64,000 nucleotides of DNA, taken from the NCBI RefSeq assembly GCF_024363255.1, contig NZ_AP026070.1:2046001-2110000 (forward strand), given 5' to 3'. A program made the translations under genes and the position numbers. Below, piece after piece: positions 37,081 through 46,081 of the stretch (its first letter is position 1; the number at the start of each line of letters is the position of its first letter). Source of the DNA: Shewanella sp. NFH-SH190041. GTDB taxonomy: Bacteria > Pseudomonadota > Gammaproteobacteria > Enterobacterales > Shewanellaceae. The notes under the pieces are model-generated. The model was given only the letters and a program-made list of their open reading frames with translations. It searched no databases and was not told where the DNA came from.

Positions 37081-37150
37081 TAAAAGGCCGCAAGTGACAG
37101 TGCTTAGGCCTTTTATTCGGCAAATGCCGATAAATAGCATTATCGGCATT
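37081..37150. terminator. Two adjacent hairpins after the DM13 gene
   Basis: TAAAAGGCC pairs with GGCCTTTTA across a 17-nt loop. AATGCCGATAA pairs with TTATCGGCATT across ATAGCA. The two sit back to back, and CGGCA elements allow alternative folds. They probably end the leftward DM13 transcript and insulate it from the gene desert. Confidence 0.6.
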
Positions 37151-37208
37151 AAAGCCAATGTCATTTCTGACGGTATTTTACTTTAGCGGCTAGATGGTTA
37201 AACCAAGG

Positions 37209-37676
37209 CTACTGATAGCGCCCGGAAGAGATAAATTGATTAAATGACTCACACCAAATGATGGCGGTGTTATATCGGCTAATATCCAAGGATTCTGATA
37301 CCGGCAGCATAAAGTCATTGAACGAATTGACGGCACCAACGGCAACCATTTGCGCTTTATGAGCCAGAAATTGCTGTTCATCTTCCACAAAGACTGGTGA
37401 CAGATACAGGCGATAATCTGGCCCTGGTGCTAATTCCCCGCGAAATGCAATTGTCTTTGGTGTTAGGTATAAGCTGCCCTGCCCCCAATGCAGCCAGTCA
37501 CTGCCGCTGCGCTGGCGATCAAATTGAGCCTGATAGTCAGCACTGCCCTGCACTTTTGCCAATGCTTCAGCTGATGGCGATGGCTCAGCCGTGAATATCG
37601 GCAGCAAGTACATCCCTAGGGCGATGCCTAAAACGAATACGACACTGTGGCTGATCACTGCTGCTATCCATTTCAT
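37209..37676 (-). CDS. DM13-domain membrane-anchored protein
   Basis: The start is the ATG nine bases after AAAGGA; a TTG seven codons upstream has no site. One N-terminal transmembrane anchor (VISHSVVFVLGIALGMYLLPIF) is followed by a DM13 domain: WLHWGQGSLYLTP, FRGELAPGPDYRLYLSP, VGAVNSFNDFMLPV and the conserved cysteine in AIIWCESFNQFI. DM13 domains have been proposed to take part in redox or electron transfer; this is a prediction of the family. The gene starts 13 bp after a tyrosine recombinase gene, so both are likely cotranscribed. Confidence 0.88.
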   Translation of the reverse strand: MKWIAAVISHSVVFVLGIALGMYLLPIFTAEPSPSAEALAKVQGSADYQAQFDRQRSGSDWLHWGQGSLYLTPKTIAFRGELAPGPDYRLYLSPVFVEDEQQFLAHKAQMVAVGAVNSFNDFMLPVSESLDISRYNTAIIWCESFNQFISSGRYQ

Positions 37677-37689
37677 TTGCTGTTGTCCT

Positions 37690-38979
37690 TTAGTCAATTC
37701 CGGCTAAATTATCCATGGCTTTGCGATAAGCGGACTCATGTCGCTCCACTTGGCTGGTATGCAGGTATTTTGACGTAGTATCAATACTGTCATGTCCGGC
37801 ATCGGCCTGTACATGGGACAATGGTCGCTGATTAATATTGATATCATGGGTAATACCGGTATGGCGAATATTATGGGCACTCATCTGTACCATTGCCGCT
37901 GCATCGGTATCAAAACCATCGGCCAATGCCATCGCCGCCGCGGTATTAATGACCTGTTGCACTTCTTCCCGCAGTTGGCGTATGCCCAAATTAGCATTGA
38001 GTTCTCCCACTTCCCTGCCCCGACCCGCCGCCCGGTGGCGGATAAACAGTGGTGTGTTTTCTCCCGCTTCAGGCAGCGGCGTTAATCCAAGAAAACTGCG
38101 GTATTGGGTTAACCCGGCCAGCAGCGCTTTCGATACCGCTACGCTGCGACGTTTGCCGCCTTTAGATTGGGGCACATAAAAACTCCATACTCCGGTTTGT
38201 GGGTGACGGCGAAATTGACTCATTACTGGGCTAAACCCTGCTCGGGCAGCCACTTCCGAGATCCGAAGATAACAGGCATATAAAAGGCGGATTAAAAACA
38301 GACTGCGCTGGCCTTGCTGGGGATGTTCTTTTGCCAGCCGCTCCGCATAGGCCACTACATAGGACCATTGCAGCTCAGTAAATGCCGGCAGATCATCATC
38401 TGGGTTAAGACGAAATTGCTGCTGGTGGGCAAAGCGGCTGTGGTTCATCCAAATTTGTGCGGGATTACGCTCGCAATATTCTTCGCCGATAAGATAGCTG
38501 TAAAAAGATGACAAAATTGCCATTTTGGTTTTCAGCGCATTATCTGATAATTGATATGGCTGCTCTTGCCCCATAACGCGCCTACCGGTAAATGGCCGCC
38601 AGGCTGGGTTAGGAAATCGCTGGCCACAGCTTTTATCCAGTTTAAATTGGGCAACATTAAACCAGCCGATAAGCTCGCTTGGTGGCTGCTGACAATAACT
38701 GACATAACGGGCGATATCCCGTCGTGATAATGCCGCAGGAGATAAGCTTGCCACATCAAAGCACCAATGCAGAAAAGTCGTTAGCTCACTGCGATAGGCT
38801 TTGTAGTTATTTTCATGGTGCAGCTGCTCCATTAACCAGTCTGTGGCATATTCAAATACCAACCCCGCATCTTCTACCCGCTCAAGGCTGATTCGAGTCA
38901 AATGCTGGTTAACACAGGCATTCCCTTCTGGCAGATATTGCGCAGAATCAAATAGTGGCATCACGGGTGGCGGGTTCAT
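37690..38979 (-). CDS. Tyrosine recombinase (XerC/D-type integrase)
   Basis: The protein (429 residues) has all catalytic boxes: Arg in YLRISEVAARAG, His-x-x-Arg in HNIRHTGI, then the second His in AGHDSIDTTSKYLH with Tyr as nucleophile. An N-terminal core-binding domain (about 1-200) precedes it. The length is longer than XerC/XerD (about 300). It is unlike the other two recombinases in this window. It appears intact and could serve an integrated element or act as a resident recombinase. No matching att sites were identified. The downstream DM13 gene is likely in the same transcript. Confidence 0.9.
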   Translation of the reverse strand: MNPPPVMPLFDSAQYLPEGNACVNQHLTRISLERVEDAGLVFEYATDWLMEQLHHENNYKAYRSELTTFLHWCFDVASLSPAALSRRDIARYVSYCQQPPSELIGWFNVAQFKLDKSCGQRFPNPAWRPFTGRRVMGQEQPYQLSDNALKTKMAILSSFYSYLIGEEYCERNPAQIWMNHSRFAHQQQFRLNPDDDLPAFTELQWSYVVAYAERLAKEHPQQGQRSLFLIRLLYACYLRISEVAARAGFSPVMSQFRRHPQTGVWSFYVPQSKGGKRRSVAVSKALLAGLTQYRSFLGLTPLPEAGENTPLFIRHRAAGRGREVGELNANLGIRQLREEVQQVINTAAAMALADGFDTDAAAMVQMSAHNIRHTGITHDININQRPLSHVQADAGHDSIDTTSKYLHTSQVERHESAYRKAMDNLAGID

Positions 38980-39075
38980 GTTGCTTCCTTAACGTGTTGG
39001 ATTAACTGGCGTTACCCTAAGTGAAAAAGCATGACGGCCCAATGAGATGCAAGCGATTGTGCGTGTCACCTCAGA

Positions 39076-39321
39076 CTATTTAGTTTTATATGTTTGATAA
39101 TTCAACATATTGGCACATTGCAAACGGCAATGACCACAGCCAAGCCGCTGGCTACAACTGTGCAGACAGGTTTGCCACACCTGCTGTTTAGTATCACTGT
39201 CCAGACACTTAATTTCAGCAGCGCACAAGTGTCCACCGGCCATTAACTGAGCCAATTTTTCTGCGCTAATCGCAATCCTTACCTGTCTTGGGTCTAATTC
39301 TGTGGTTGTAATCTGCATCAT
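39076..39321 (-). CDS. Small cysteine-rich protein under a Fur box
   Basis: The 81-residue protein is not recognised. Seven cysteines are present. Five of them cluster as C-x3-C-x4-C-x2-C-x3-C in CLHSCSQRLGCGHCRLQC, which could bind metal or an Fe-S cluster. AGGACTTC precedes the paired ATG codons. A perfect Fur palindrome lies 36 bp upstream of the start, so expression under low iron is very likely. Possible roles are iron sensing, metal delivery, or ferredoxin-like function, all inferred. It stands alone between a recombinase gene and the divergent HD-GYP gene. Confidence 0.7.
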   Translation of the reverse strand: MMQITTTELDPRQVRIAISAEKLAQLMAGGHLCAAEIKCLDSDTKQQVWQTCLHSCSQRLGCGHCRLQCANMLNYQTYKTK

Positions 39322-39357
39322 GAAGTCCTGATGATGGCGCTGAAATCATATTTAACC

Positions 39358-39382
39358 ACAAATGATAATAATTATCATTTGT
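39358..39382. promoter_or_regulatory. Perfect Fur box
   Basis: ACAAATGATAAT and its exact complement flank a central A, a 25-bp palindrome. It contains AATGATAAT-A-ATTATCATT, the 9-1-9 Fur motif reported for Shewanella. It lies between the Cys-rich gene (leftward) and the HD-GYP gene (rightward), nearer the first. Confidence 0.9.
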
Positions 39383-39502
39383 TAATCAAGAGGTCATTAC
39401 GTCTGGACAGGATCTCCTTGATAAAAGTGCGATACAGATCATCAGATCCCTTGAATACACTACACTTTACCCATGTTGAGTATGGCAATAAGGAACGACT
39501 CT

Positions 39503-41092
39503 ATGCTGTCAGCGGCGCATAAATCAGTGACTAACCACCCCGCTCCGGCTTTGCTGCCCGGGTATTGGTCTGTATTAGTGGTAGATGATGAACAGGATAT
39601 GCATACCCAAACTAAATTAGCTGTTTCTGGCGCCAGTGCATTTGAGCGACCAATTCGGCTGCAACATGCCCATGATCCCGTTCGGGCGAAAGAACTGTTA
39701 AGCCAAACCCGGTTTGCGGTGGTGGTGATAAACATTGGAGCTGATGGTCAGGGGATGGAACTGGCTTGGTGGTTAAGGCGCCAAAAACGCAACCATACCA
39801 CCCGCATTATTTTGCGGTTGGCTCAGGCTGGAATGATGCCTGAACTCAATACCTTAACGGAAGCGGATATTGATGATGGCAAGGCAATGATGGAGCTTAA
39901 CCCCCGCTGCTTATTGGCATTATTGGTTAAGGCTATCCGCCATTACCGCCATATTGTTGCGGCCGATGAAGCACAGCAACAAAGTCAAAGCCTACAAAAT
40001 GGGATGCGCAATGTGTTATCGGCCAGTGCCAGACTGTTTGAATTAAGCCATTTTTCACAATTTCTACCTGAAATTCATAAAGAGATCAGTGCCATTGCTG
40101 ATGTCGGCCAAGATGCCCTGCTATTGCGACAGTGTCATGATGCTCACGCCGATGACAAATCAGGGAGCAATACACCCCAGGGAAATCCTCGCTTCGAAGC
40201 GATTATGGGGCTGGGCACCTTGCAGCAAAAATTAGCGGAACCATTGGGACCGGAGTTATTGGATCTTTTGCAGCGCAGTCAACATAGTCATGATATTCGT
40301 TATCGCCATGGCGCATTACTCTGCCCTTTGCCCGTTCCCCACGGCGACAGCCATTATCTTTATTTGCCTCGGGCTGAAGCTATCTCGGATGTGCAACAAC
40401 AATTGATTGCCGTGTTTACCATTAATGCTGGTATGGCGCTGGCCCATTTTGCTCAAGAGCAGCACGTGAATGAAACTCAGGCTGAACTCTTGTTGCGACT
40501 TGGTCATGTGGCAGCCAATCAAGCTCATCATAGTATCAACCATATCAAGCGCATGGCGGATTATTGCTATGAATTAGGCTTGTTAGCAGGAATGGCTGAA
40601 CCACAGGCGGATATTCTCAGCCGGGCAGCACCCATGCATGATATCGGCAATATTGGTATTTCCGATGCTATTTTACAGCAGCCAGACAGCCTAAGCCCTG
40701 AAGCTCGGGCCATAATGGCGCGGCATACTGAGATTGGCTGGCAATTATTGTCTGGCTCCGAGCAACCAGTATTGCAATGCGCGGCAAAAATTTGTCTGCA
40801 ACACCATGAAAAATACGATGGTTCTGGTTACCCCAATGGTTTAAAAGGCGATGCTATCTGCTTGCCGGCGCGCATTGTTGCTATTGCGGATGCCTTTGAT
40901 GCCCTATGCCATAAACGCAGCTATAAAGATGCCTGGGCACTGGAAGATGTGCAGGCTGAAATGCAAAGCTGCACCGGCAGTTATTTTGATCCTGAATTAA
41001 TGGCATTGTTTATTGAGCATATAGATCAGTTTATTGCCATTAAACAGCGCTGGCCTGAAGCAACTGACACAGAAGGGGTGCAACAACAGTAA
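39503..41092 (+). CDS. Receiver-DUF3369-HD-GYP protein (c-di-GMP phosphodiesterase type)
   Basis: I start at the ATG eight bases after AAGGA; the frame is open 10 codons further. Order of domains: receiver-like (about 15-145), DUF3369 sensory region (about 150-320), HD-GYP (about 335-510). In the receiver the acidic pair VVDDEQD is kept, but the phospho-acceptor position reads Asn77 (VVVINIGAD), so normal phosphorylation is unlikely. In the HD-GYP domain His379-Asp380 (HDIGNIGI), HHEKYDGSGYP and the GYP triad are present, although the usual Lys of HDIGK is Asn. It probably hydrolyses cyclic di-GMP in the cytoplasm. No kinase gene is adjacent. Confidence 0.88.
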   Translation: MLSAAHKSVTNHPAPALLPGYWSVLVVDDEQDMHTQTKLAVSGASAFERPIRLQHAHDPVRAKELLSQTRFAVVVINIGADGQGMELAWWLRRQKRNHTTRIILRLAQAGMMPELNTLTEADIDDGKAMMELNPRCLLALLVKAIRHYRHIVAADEAQQQSQSLQNGMRNVLSASARLFELSHFSQFLPEIHKEISAIADVGQDALLLRQCHDAHADDKSGSNTPQGNPRFEAIMGLGTLQQKLAEPLGPELLDLLQRSQHSHDIRYRHGALLCPLPVPHGDSHYLYLPRAEAISDVQQQLIAVFTINAGMALAHFAQEQHVNETQAELLLRLGHVAANQAHHSINHIKRMADYCYELGLLAGMAEPQADILSRAAPMHDIGNIGISDAILQQPDSLSPEARAIMARHTEIGWQLLSGSEQPVLQCAAKICLQHHEKYDGSGYPNGLKGDAICLPARIVAIADAFDALCHKRSYKDAWALEDVQAEMQSCTGSYFDPELMALFIEHIDQFIAIKQRWPEATDTEGVQQQ

Positions 41093-41246
41093 GCAGAATA
41101 CAAGTCAGGCACACCTTTGAAAGGCCTGCAGTCTTAACGAAGAAAAATACGACAACTCTCTGGCGGTAGACGCAGATGTTGTACTTCATCCGTATAAAGG
41201 CAAGAATCTGTAAGATAGCGCAAGTGGTATGGCGACATTGCCCAAT

Positions 41247-41275
41247 AAAAAAGCAGCCACCTTGGCTGCTTTTTT
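41247..41275. terminator. Bidirectional terminator
   Basis: AAAAAAGCAGCC pairs with GGCTGCTTTTTT around a 5-nt loop, between the convergent HD-GYP and eptA genes. Confidence 0.9.
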
Positions 41276-41315
41276 GCTATTTATCGACCCTAGTCATAAG
41301 AAGCGTCAGTGTCAA

Positions 41316-42941
41316 TTACTGGCGACAAGGTGCAAACATATCTTGCTGTTTACGGTAGAGGCCGGTTGATACATTCATCAAGCCTAAAATACTGTCGAAT
41401 AAATTGTCCTGGGAATATCCGCCCTTTTTCGCTTCATCACGAACGCATTGCATATTGAGCTTATTTGCCGACACAAAGCCTGGTGAGAACCATGTTAATA
41501 AAGGAATATGAGTCTGCTCACTGGGGGCGATGGCATAAGGTGCGCCGTGCAGGTACATGCCCTTCTCTCCCAGTGATTCGCCGTGATCAGACAGATACAA
41601 CAGGCCGGTATTAAACTTATCGGCTTGCTGTTTTAGTAAACCGACCACTTCACTGAGAATAAAGTCCGTATAAGCAATCGTATTATCATAGGTATTGACT
41701 AAGGCTTCATGGCTACAGTTTTGAATATCACTGTGCCGGCAGTCTGGTGTAAATAGCCGTTTATCATCCGGGTAGCGTAAGTAATAGGTTGGTCCATGAC
41801 TACCAATAATGTGTAGTACGACTAGGCTGGTGCGGGGATCTTTGATATCAGCTAACTGCTGCTTAAGGCGATCCACCAGCACCTGGTCATAACAAAATTG
41901 CCCATTACACAACTTATGGTCACTGTCGACGGGCACGGTGATATGCTTAATCCGCTTACAAACCCCTTTGCAGCCGCTGTCATTATCCAGCCAATTCACC
42001 GCCACACCAGCATGAGCCAGTACATCGACTAAAGTATCTTGCGCTTTAGCGTGGCGAGCATCGTAATTGCTGCGATTCATGCGTGAGAACATGCATGGTA
42101 GCGAAACAGCTGTGGCGGTGCCGCAAGAATGAACATCATTAAAGGCAACCATATCGAGGCGTTGGGTAAAGGGATTGGTGTCTTTGTGATAACCATAGTA
42201 GTGGTAGTTTTTGGCGCGCGCTGTTTCCCCAACCACCAGCACCATCAGATTAGGTTTGGTATCTTTAGCTGTATGCAGTTTGGCATCTAACCCCAATTGC
42301 TTGTATTTCAACGGGGTTTGCAGATATTGCACATTGATGTATTTCGCCAAAGACCCAATATAGTAAGTAGGAATAATGTAGCGTTTCATTTGATCATTAT
42401 TACGACCAAAAGCGACATAGTTTTGGAAAAAGAACACCGCTATCAGGGCAATAACCACGAGGTTTACAGCTATAAATAGTAGCTTTTTCAACAACTCTCG
42501 AGTAAATGGGCGGTAATGAATATTTGCTTTATAAATCAGTAGCGCTGGTAAAATACCAGTGAGCAAAAAATTACCGATAGAGGCCAAATTGACATAGGTC
42601 ATAGCTTCGGCCTGATTAGTTTGGAAGGTATTTTCTATCATGCCGTAATCAAACACGACTTGATATTTGAATGCAGCATAGAAAACGAACGAACTGAACA
42701 GCGTAACCAGCATAAAAAAAGGCTTGGCAATATATTTGACGCTGAACAGTGAAAAAACCACATTCAATGCACTAAGCAGAAACAGCGGAATAGTGGCAAC
42801 AAACAGCCAGTTAACATCAGTCTGTTTGGTTAACCCTTCCCTCACGATACTGAAAAAAGGGATATTAAACACACTGACATAGTATGTAGCCAAAATAAAA
42901 GAAAATTGGTTGACCGTTATCGGTCTAGTGAGCCATTTCAA
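41316..42941 (-). CDS. eptA: Lipid A phosphoethanolamine transferase EptA
   Basis: A TTG start six bases after GGAG gives MKWLTRPITVNQFSF (541 residues). An upstream TTG in frame has no site. Five N-terminal transmembrane helices are followed by a periplasmic sulfatase-like domain. The nucleophile Thr lies in VVGETARAKNYHYYGY. Metal ligands are seen in YLSDHGESLGEKGMYLHG, and cysteines such as CGTATAVSLPCMF form expected disulfides. EptA adds phosphoethanolamine to lipid A and lowers polymyxin binding. Because it is chromosomal with a normal layout, I take it as intrinsic, not mcr-like. No two-component system is next to it. Confidence 0.9.
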   Translation of the reverse strand: MKWLTRPITVNQFSFILATYYVSVFNIPFFSIVREGLTKQTDVNWLFVATIPLFLLSALNVVFSLFSVKYIAKPFFMLVTLFSSFVFYAAFKYQVVFDYGMIENTFQTNQAEAMTYVNLASIGNFLLTGILPALLIYKANIHYRPFTRELLKKLLFIAVNLVVIALIAVFFFQNYVAFGRNNDQMKRYIIPTYYIGSLAKYINVQYLQTPLKYKQLGLDAKLHTAKDTKPNLMVLVVGETARAKNYHYYGYHKDTNPFTQRLDMVAFNDVHSCGTATAVSLPCMFSRMNRSNYDARHAKAQDTLVDVLAHAGVAVNWLDNDSGCKGVCKRIKHITVPVDSDHKLCNGQFCYDQVLVDRLKQQLADIKDPRTSLVVLHIIGSHGPTYYLRYPDDKRLFTPDCRHSDIQNCSHEALVNTYDNTIAYTDFILSEVVGLLKQQADKFNTGLLYLSDHGESLGEKGMYLHGAPYAIAPSEQTHIPLLTWFSPGFVSANKLNMQCVRDEAKKGGYSQDNLFDSILGLMNVSTGLYRKQQDMFAPCRQ

Positions 42942-43148
42942 AAGATACTCCGATTCAATATGTCCAAACCACAAACGCTAGTACACTCTTAAGTATTAAC
43001 TATTTAGAAACATATGATACTTAGAGTAATACAAGTCTATCGGTATTTACATATTTTGTGAACCGACTCACAGCTCAACTTGCTATTATTGCTTTTATTT
43101 TTGGTTTTTATGTATTACCTATTCGGTCATCATCAGTTTATGGGGCTG

Positions 43149-44552
43149 TTAAGAGCCGAACTCACAGCAATTTCGGCCGTGGTTTTTAGCGATATACATT
43201 AATCTGTCTACCTCATTCAACAGTTGGCCGCTAAGCCGATTGCCCGGTAAGCTAAACAACACTCCCATACTGATACTGACGGCTATCTGATAGTGCTCAG
43301 TAGTAAACTTTTCTTCGCCCACAACATGCAAAATATCTAATGCCAAATTATGGGTATCGTGATATGTCGTCTCCGGGATCAGCACACAAAACTCTTCACC
43401 GCCGATGCGCGCTAGCACCATTTTGTCCGACAAGACGGGTAAAATCCGTTTCACCAGAATTTGTAATACCTCATCACCAGTACTGTGACCAAAGTTATCA
43501 TTAATCCCCTTAAACCGGTCAATATCAAATAGCATCAACCCCAGAGGCAGGTTTGACTGACAATAACTCTCCAGTTTGGTTAAAAAAGAGCGGCGATTAC
43601 AAATACCGGTCAGACTATCGGTTTCGGCCAAATGCTGCAGGAGTTGATTGGCTTTTTTGAGCTGTGCGGTTTTTTTAGCAACAGTGCGTCTGAGCAGTAA
43701 GGAGTACAGCAACAAACTGAGCAGTAATACCCCTATCGCTCCTGGCAAAAGATATTCAGGATAAACGGTTTCAACCTGGGTCCACTTGCGATAAACCCGC
43801 TCAATGTCATCTTCGGGGATGGCGTTAAATCCAGCCTGAATTTGTTCTAGTAATAACTCGTTATCGGCATATACAGCAGGCCTTAGTGCAGAATGGTATA
43901 AGTGTTTGACCGGTAGAAATGCATTAGGGTTATCGCCTTTATAAAGATAAAAATTGGCCACATGCCAGTCGGCAACAAAACCGGCAATATCACCATCCTC
44001 AGCTGCGGCCATCATCCCGGAATAGGTTGAATATGACTTTAGCATGGCCCAAGGCATATTTTCGGCAACGTAGGATTGCTCATAGCCGCCTTTAACAACA
44101 CCAAGCCACTGGCGGCGAAATAGTTGGCTAGGACGACAAGAAATATACTGCTTTTCAATATAAAGTTGGGTGTCGATTTTGACCAACCCAGGACCAAACT
44201 CCATAAATTTAGCCTGAGGCTTTGACCAGAGTACTCCACCTTGAACATCGGCCTGCCCATGTTTCACCAAATCTACTGAATGACTGAGCGTAGTGAGTTT
44301 GAAGGTGATGTTGACATGATTGACTCGACCATAAAGCTTCCAAAGGTCAATCAGCATACCTCTGGCCTGGCCCTCATCGTCCACATAGGAAAAAGGTTTC
44401 CAAGAGGCAGCATTGGTGACGATTAATTGTTTTGGCGGATGCGAGGCTAACTCTGCCGGATAGGCATTACCTGCAATAAATGTGAGTAAAATAGTTGATA
44501 ACAGATATTTCTTGGTCGATTTAAGTGTGGTGTTGCTCAATCTGGCCACCAT
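43149..44552 (-). CDS. Diguanylate cyclase with periplasmic SBP_bac_3 sensor
   Basis: The protein (467 residues) has a signal or anchor segment at the N-terminus, then a periplasmic solute-binding domain of the amino-acid type (about 40-265), a transmembrane helix (GAIGVLLLSLLLYSLLL), and a C-terminal GGDEF domain. The signature reads GGEEF in RIGGEEFCVLIPE, so it should make cyclic di-GMP. The RxxD inhibitory site normally five residues before is not present (VLSD). It likely senses a small ligand in the periplasm; which one is not known. It is a single gene next to eptA. The HD-GYP protein 3 kb away may oppose it. Confidence 0.9.
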   Translation of the reverse strand: MVARLSNTTLKSTKKYLLSTILLTFIAGNAYPAELASHPPKQLIVTNAASWKPFSYVDDEGQARGMLIDLWKLYGRVNHVNITFKLTTLSHSVDLVKHGQADVQGGVLWSKPQAKFMEFGPGLVKIDTQLYIEKQYISCRPSQLFRRQWLGVVKGGYEQSYVAENMPWAMLKSYSTYSGMMAAAEDGDIAGFVADWHVANFYLYKGDNPNAFLPVKHLYHSALRPAVYADNELLLEQIQAGFNAIPEDDIERVYRKWTQVETVYPEYLLPGAIGVLLLSLLLYSLLLRRTVAKKTAQLKKANQLLQHLAETDSLTGICNRRSFLTKLESYCQSNLPLGLMLFDIDRFKGINDNFGHSTGDEVLQILVKRILPVLSDKMVLARIGGEEFCVLIPETTYHDTHNLALDILHVVGEEKFTTEHYQIAVSISMGVLFSLPGNRLSGQLLNEVDRLMYIAKNHGRNCCEFGS

Positions 44553-44728
44553 TTACCCTGCATAAAACTGGGCAGCCCAAAATCCCAGTTATGATCCAGA
44601 ATAATAAAGAGTTTAACTATCAAGGCATGGAAGATTGCCAGCATTTGCGCCAGATAAAAAATTAAATGTGATTAACACTGGTTAACCTCAGGGGTATAAT
44701 CTGGTTTTTCGATTCAAAATAATTATCT

Positions 44729-45406
44729 ATGTCCCTCTCATTTATTCTTGTTGAACCCGCAAGAGCCGCCAATGTGGGCGCGGCTGCAAGGGCAATTAAA
44801 ACCATGGGGTTTGATGAACTGATCCTAGTCAATTCAGAACAACATTTAGCTGATGAGGCTGCTTGGGTTGCTCATGGTGCAGGTGATATTTTGGCAAATA
44901 TCCGAGTCGTCTCCACTCTGGCCGATTTGCGTTCTGAATTTGATTTGATCATTGGTAGTACCGCACGGGAGCGCGGCAGACCACGTACTTATTTGTCACC
45001 TGATGAGTTGAAACAGCATTTACTGGGCTATCAGGGGGGCAAGATTGCCCTGGTGTTTGGTCGAGAGTCTAGCGGGCTCAGTAATGATGAACTTGAACTT
45101 TGTGATTTATATACTTATGTGCCGTTAGCCCAAGACTATCCTTCCTTGAATCTAGCGCAGGCGGTGATGGTATACAGTTACGCTTTGAGTGACGTGAAAC
45201 ATCAGATAGGACTTCAGCAAGATGCTGCTCCAGATGCACAATTACAGGCACTTAAACATAAGGCGGAGCAGTTGCTGTCACGACTGGAAATTCAGCAGGG
45301 AGATAAGTTGGGTCCTTGGCTATTAGACGGCGTTTCTCAACTGCAGGAACGTGACTGTAAACTGGCGCATCAACTGCTCAGTGACCTTTTAAAAAAATTG
45401 AGCTGA
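44729..45406 (+). CDS. lasT: TrmH-family RNA methyltransferase LasT (YjtD)
   Basis: The product (225 residues) follows E. coli LasT/YjtD: FILVEPARAANVGAAARAIKTMGFDEL at the N-terminus, EAAWVAHGAGDIL, then the SPOUT knot motifs ALVFGRESSGLSNDEL and VPLAQDYPSLNLAQAVMVY. The C-terminal alpha-helical extension is similar. It is a SAM-dependent 2'-O-methyltransferase-type fold. The RNA target of LasT is not established. No strong ribosome binding site is seen. It converges on the next small gene with a five-base gap. Confidence 0.88.
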   Translation: MSLSFILVEPARAANVGAAARAIKTMGFDELILVNSEQHLADEAAWVAHGAGDILANIRVVSTLADLRSEFDLIIGSTARERGRPRTYLSPDELKQHLLGYQGGKIALVFGRESSGLSNDELELCDLYTYVPLAQDYPSLNLAQAVMVYSYALSDVKHQIGLQQDAAPDAQLQALKHKAEQLLSRLEIQQGDKLGPWLLDGVSQLQERDCKLAHQLLSDLLKKLS

Positions 45407-45410
45407 TCTA

Positions 45411-45686
45411 TCAGCAACGCCGAAGCCGGATCACTTTCATGACTTCAACTTCAAATCCGGCTACCTTTTCGGTATCAGCATAATAAGTAAGATTGACACT
45501 CTGCCCGACCAAGGATTTGTATTTTTTTACGCGACGGTACTTGAATGGCGTGTCATACCCTTCCAACATCAACGTATTAATAAACATCTCACCATCTACT
45601 CTTTGGGTGTGAGAACTGACCCGTTTATCTTCCGAATGGATCAGTACATCATGTTTTTCTAGTAGTAATTCAGCTTCCGATTTCAT
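45411..45686 (-). CDS. Conserved hypothetical small protein
   Basis: The internal ATG five bases after GGAG gives a 91-residue soluble protein beginning MKSEAELLLEKHDV. A longer frame has no site. The second half is beta-rich and basic (YRRVKKYKSLVGQSVNLTYYADTEKVAGFEVEVMKVIRLRRC). I do not recognise the family. It is convergent to lasT with no terminator between them. Confidence 0.65.
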   Translation of the reverse strand: MKSEAELLLEKHDVLIHSEDKRVSSHTQRVDGEMFINTLMLEGYDTPFKYRRVKKYKSLVGQSVNLTYYADTEKVAGFEVEVMKVIRLRRC

Positions 45687-45710
45687 CTTTTCTCCATATT
45701 CAAATGCCAC

Positions 45711-46024
45711 TCTTACGATAATACGCTCAAATTGTAGTCTGGATATAAAATTAACCTTTTTAATCGCTTAAGCTTGAGTCATTATCATGCAAAAGTCCTC
45801 ACTCGCCGGTAATCATTGAGCCGTATTGTGACAAGGTAATGACTATTATTGCATTCGTATCCGGATGGTCTGCGCCGTCATGTCTTAACAGTTGACTTGG
45901 ATCCCTTAGGATAACTGACTGTGAGTTGACTTGGTAAAACAGGTGAGCGGACTGTTTATTGTCCTTGGTATTTACAGGAGATGGTAGTTACAGGAGAGGT
46001 TGATAAATATGCTAACGCGGGTAT
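45711..46024. other. Intergenic region
   Basis: About 310 bp between two leftward genes holds the promoter of the hypothetical gene. No other feature is seen apart from the terminator listed next. Confidence 0.3.
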
Positions 46025-46055
46025 AAAAAACAACCCGCTAAAAGAGCGGGTTGTT
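46025..46055 (-). terminator. Intrinsic terminator of subtilase 1
   Basis: AACAACCCGCT pairs with AGCGGGTTGTT around a 5-nt loop. On the minus strand six T residues follow. Confidence 0.88.
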
Positions 46056-46081
46056 GTCAGCGTCATTTGCTCGCATTGCTG

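Noticed and set aside
41316..42941. Mobile colistin resistance (mcr) gene
   Set aside because: Chromosomal setting, no insertion sequence nearby and normal neighbours; it reads as intrinsic eptA.
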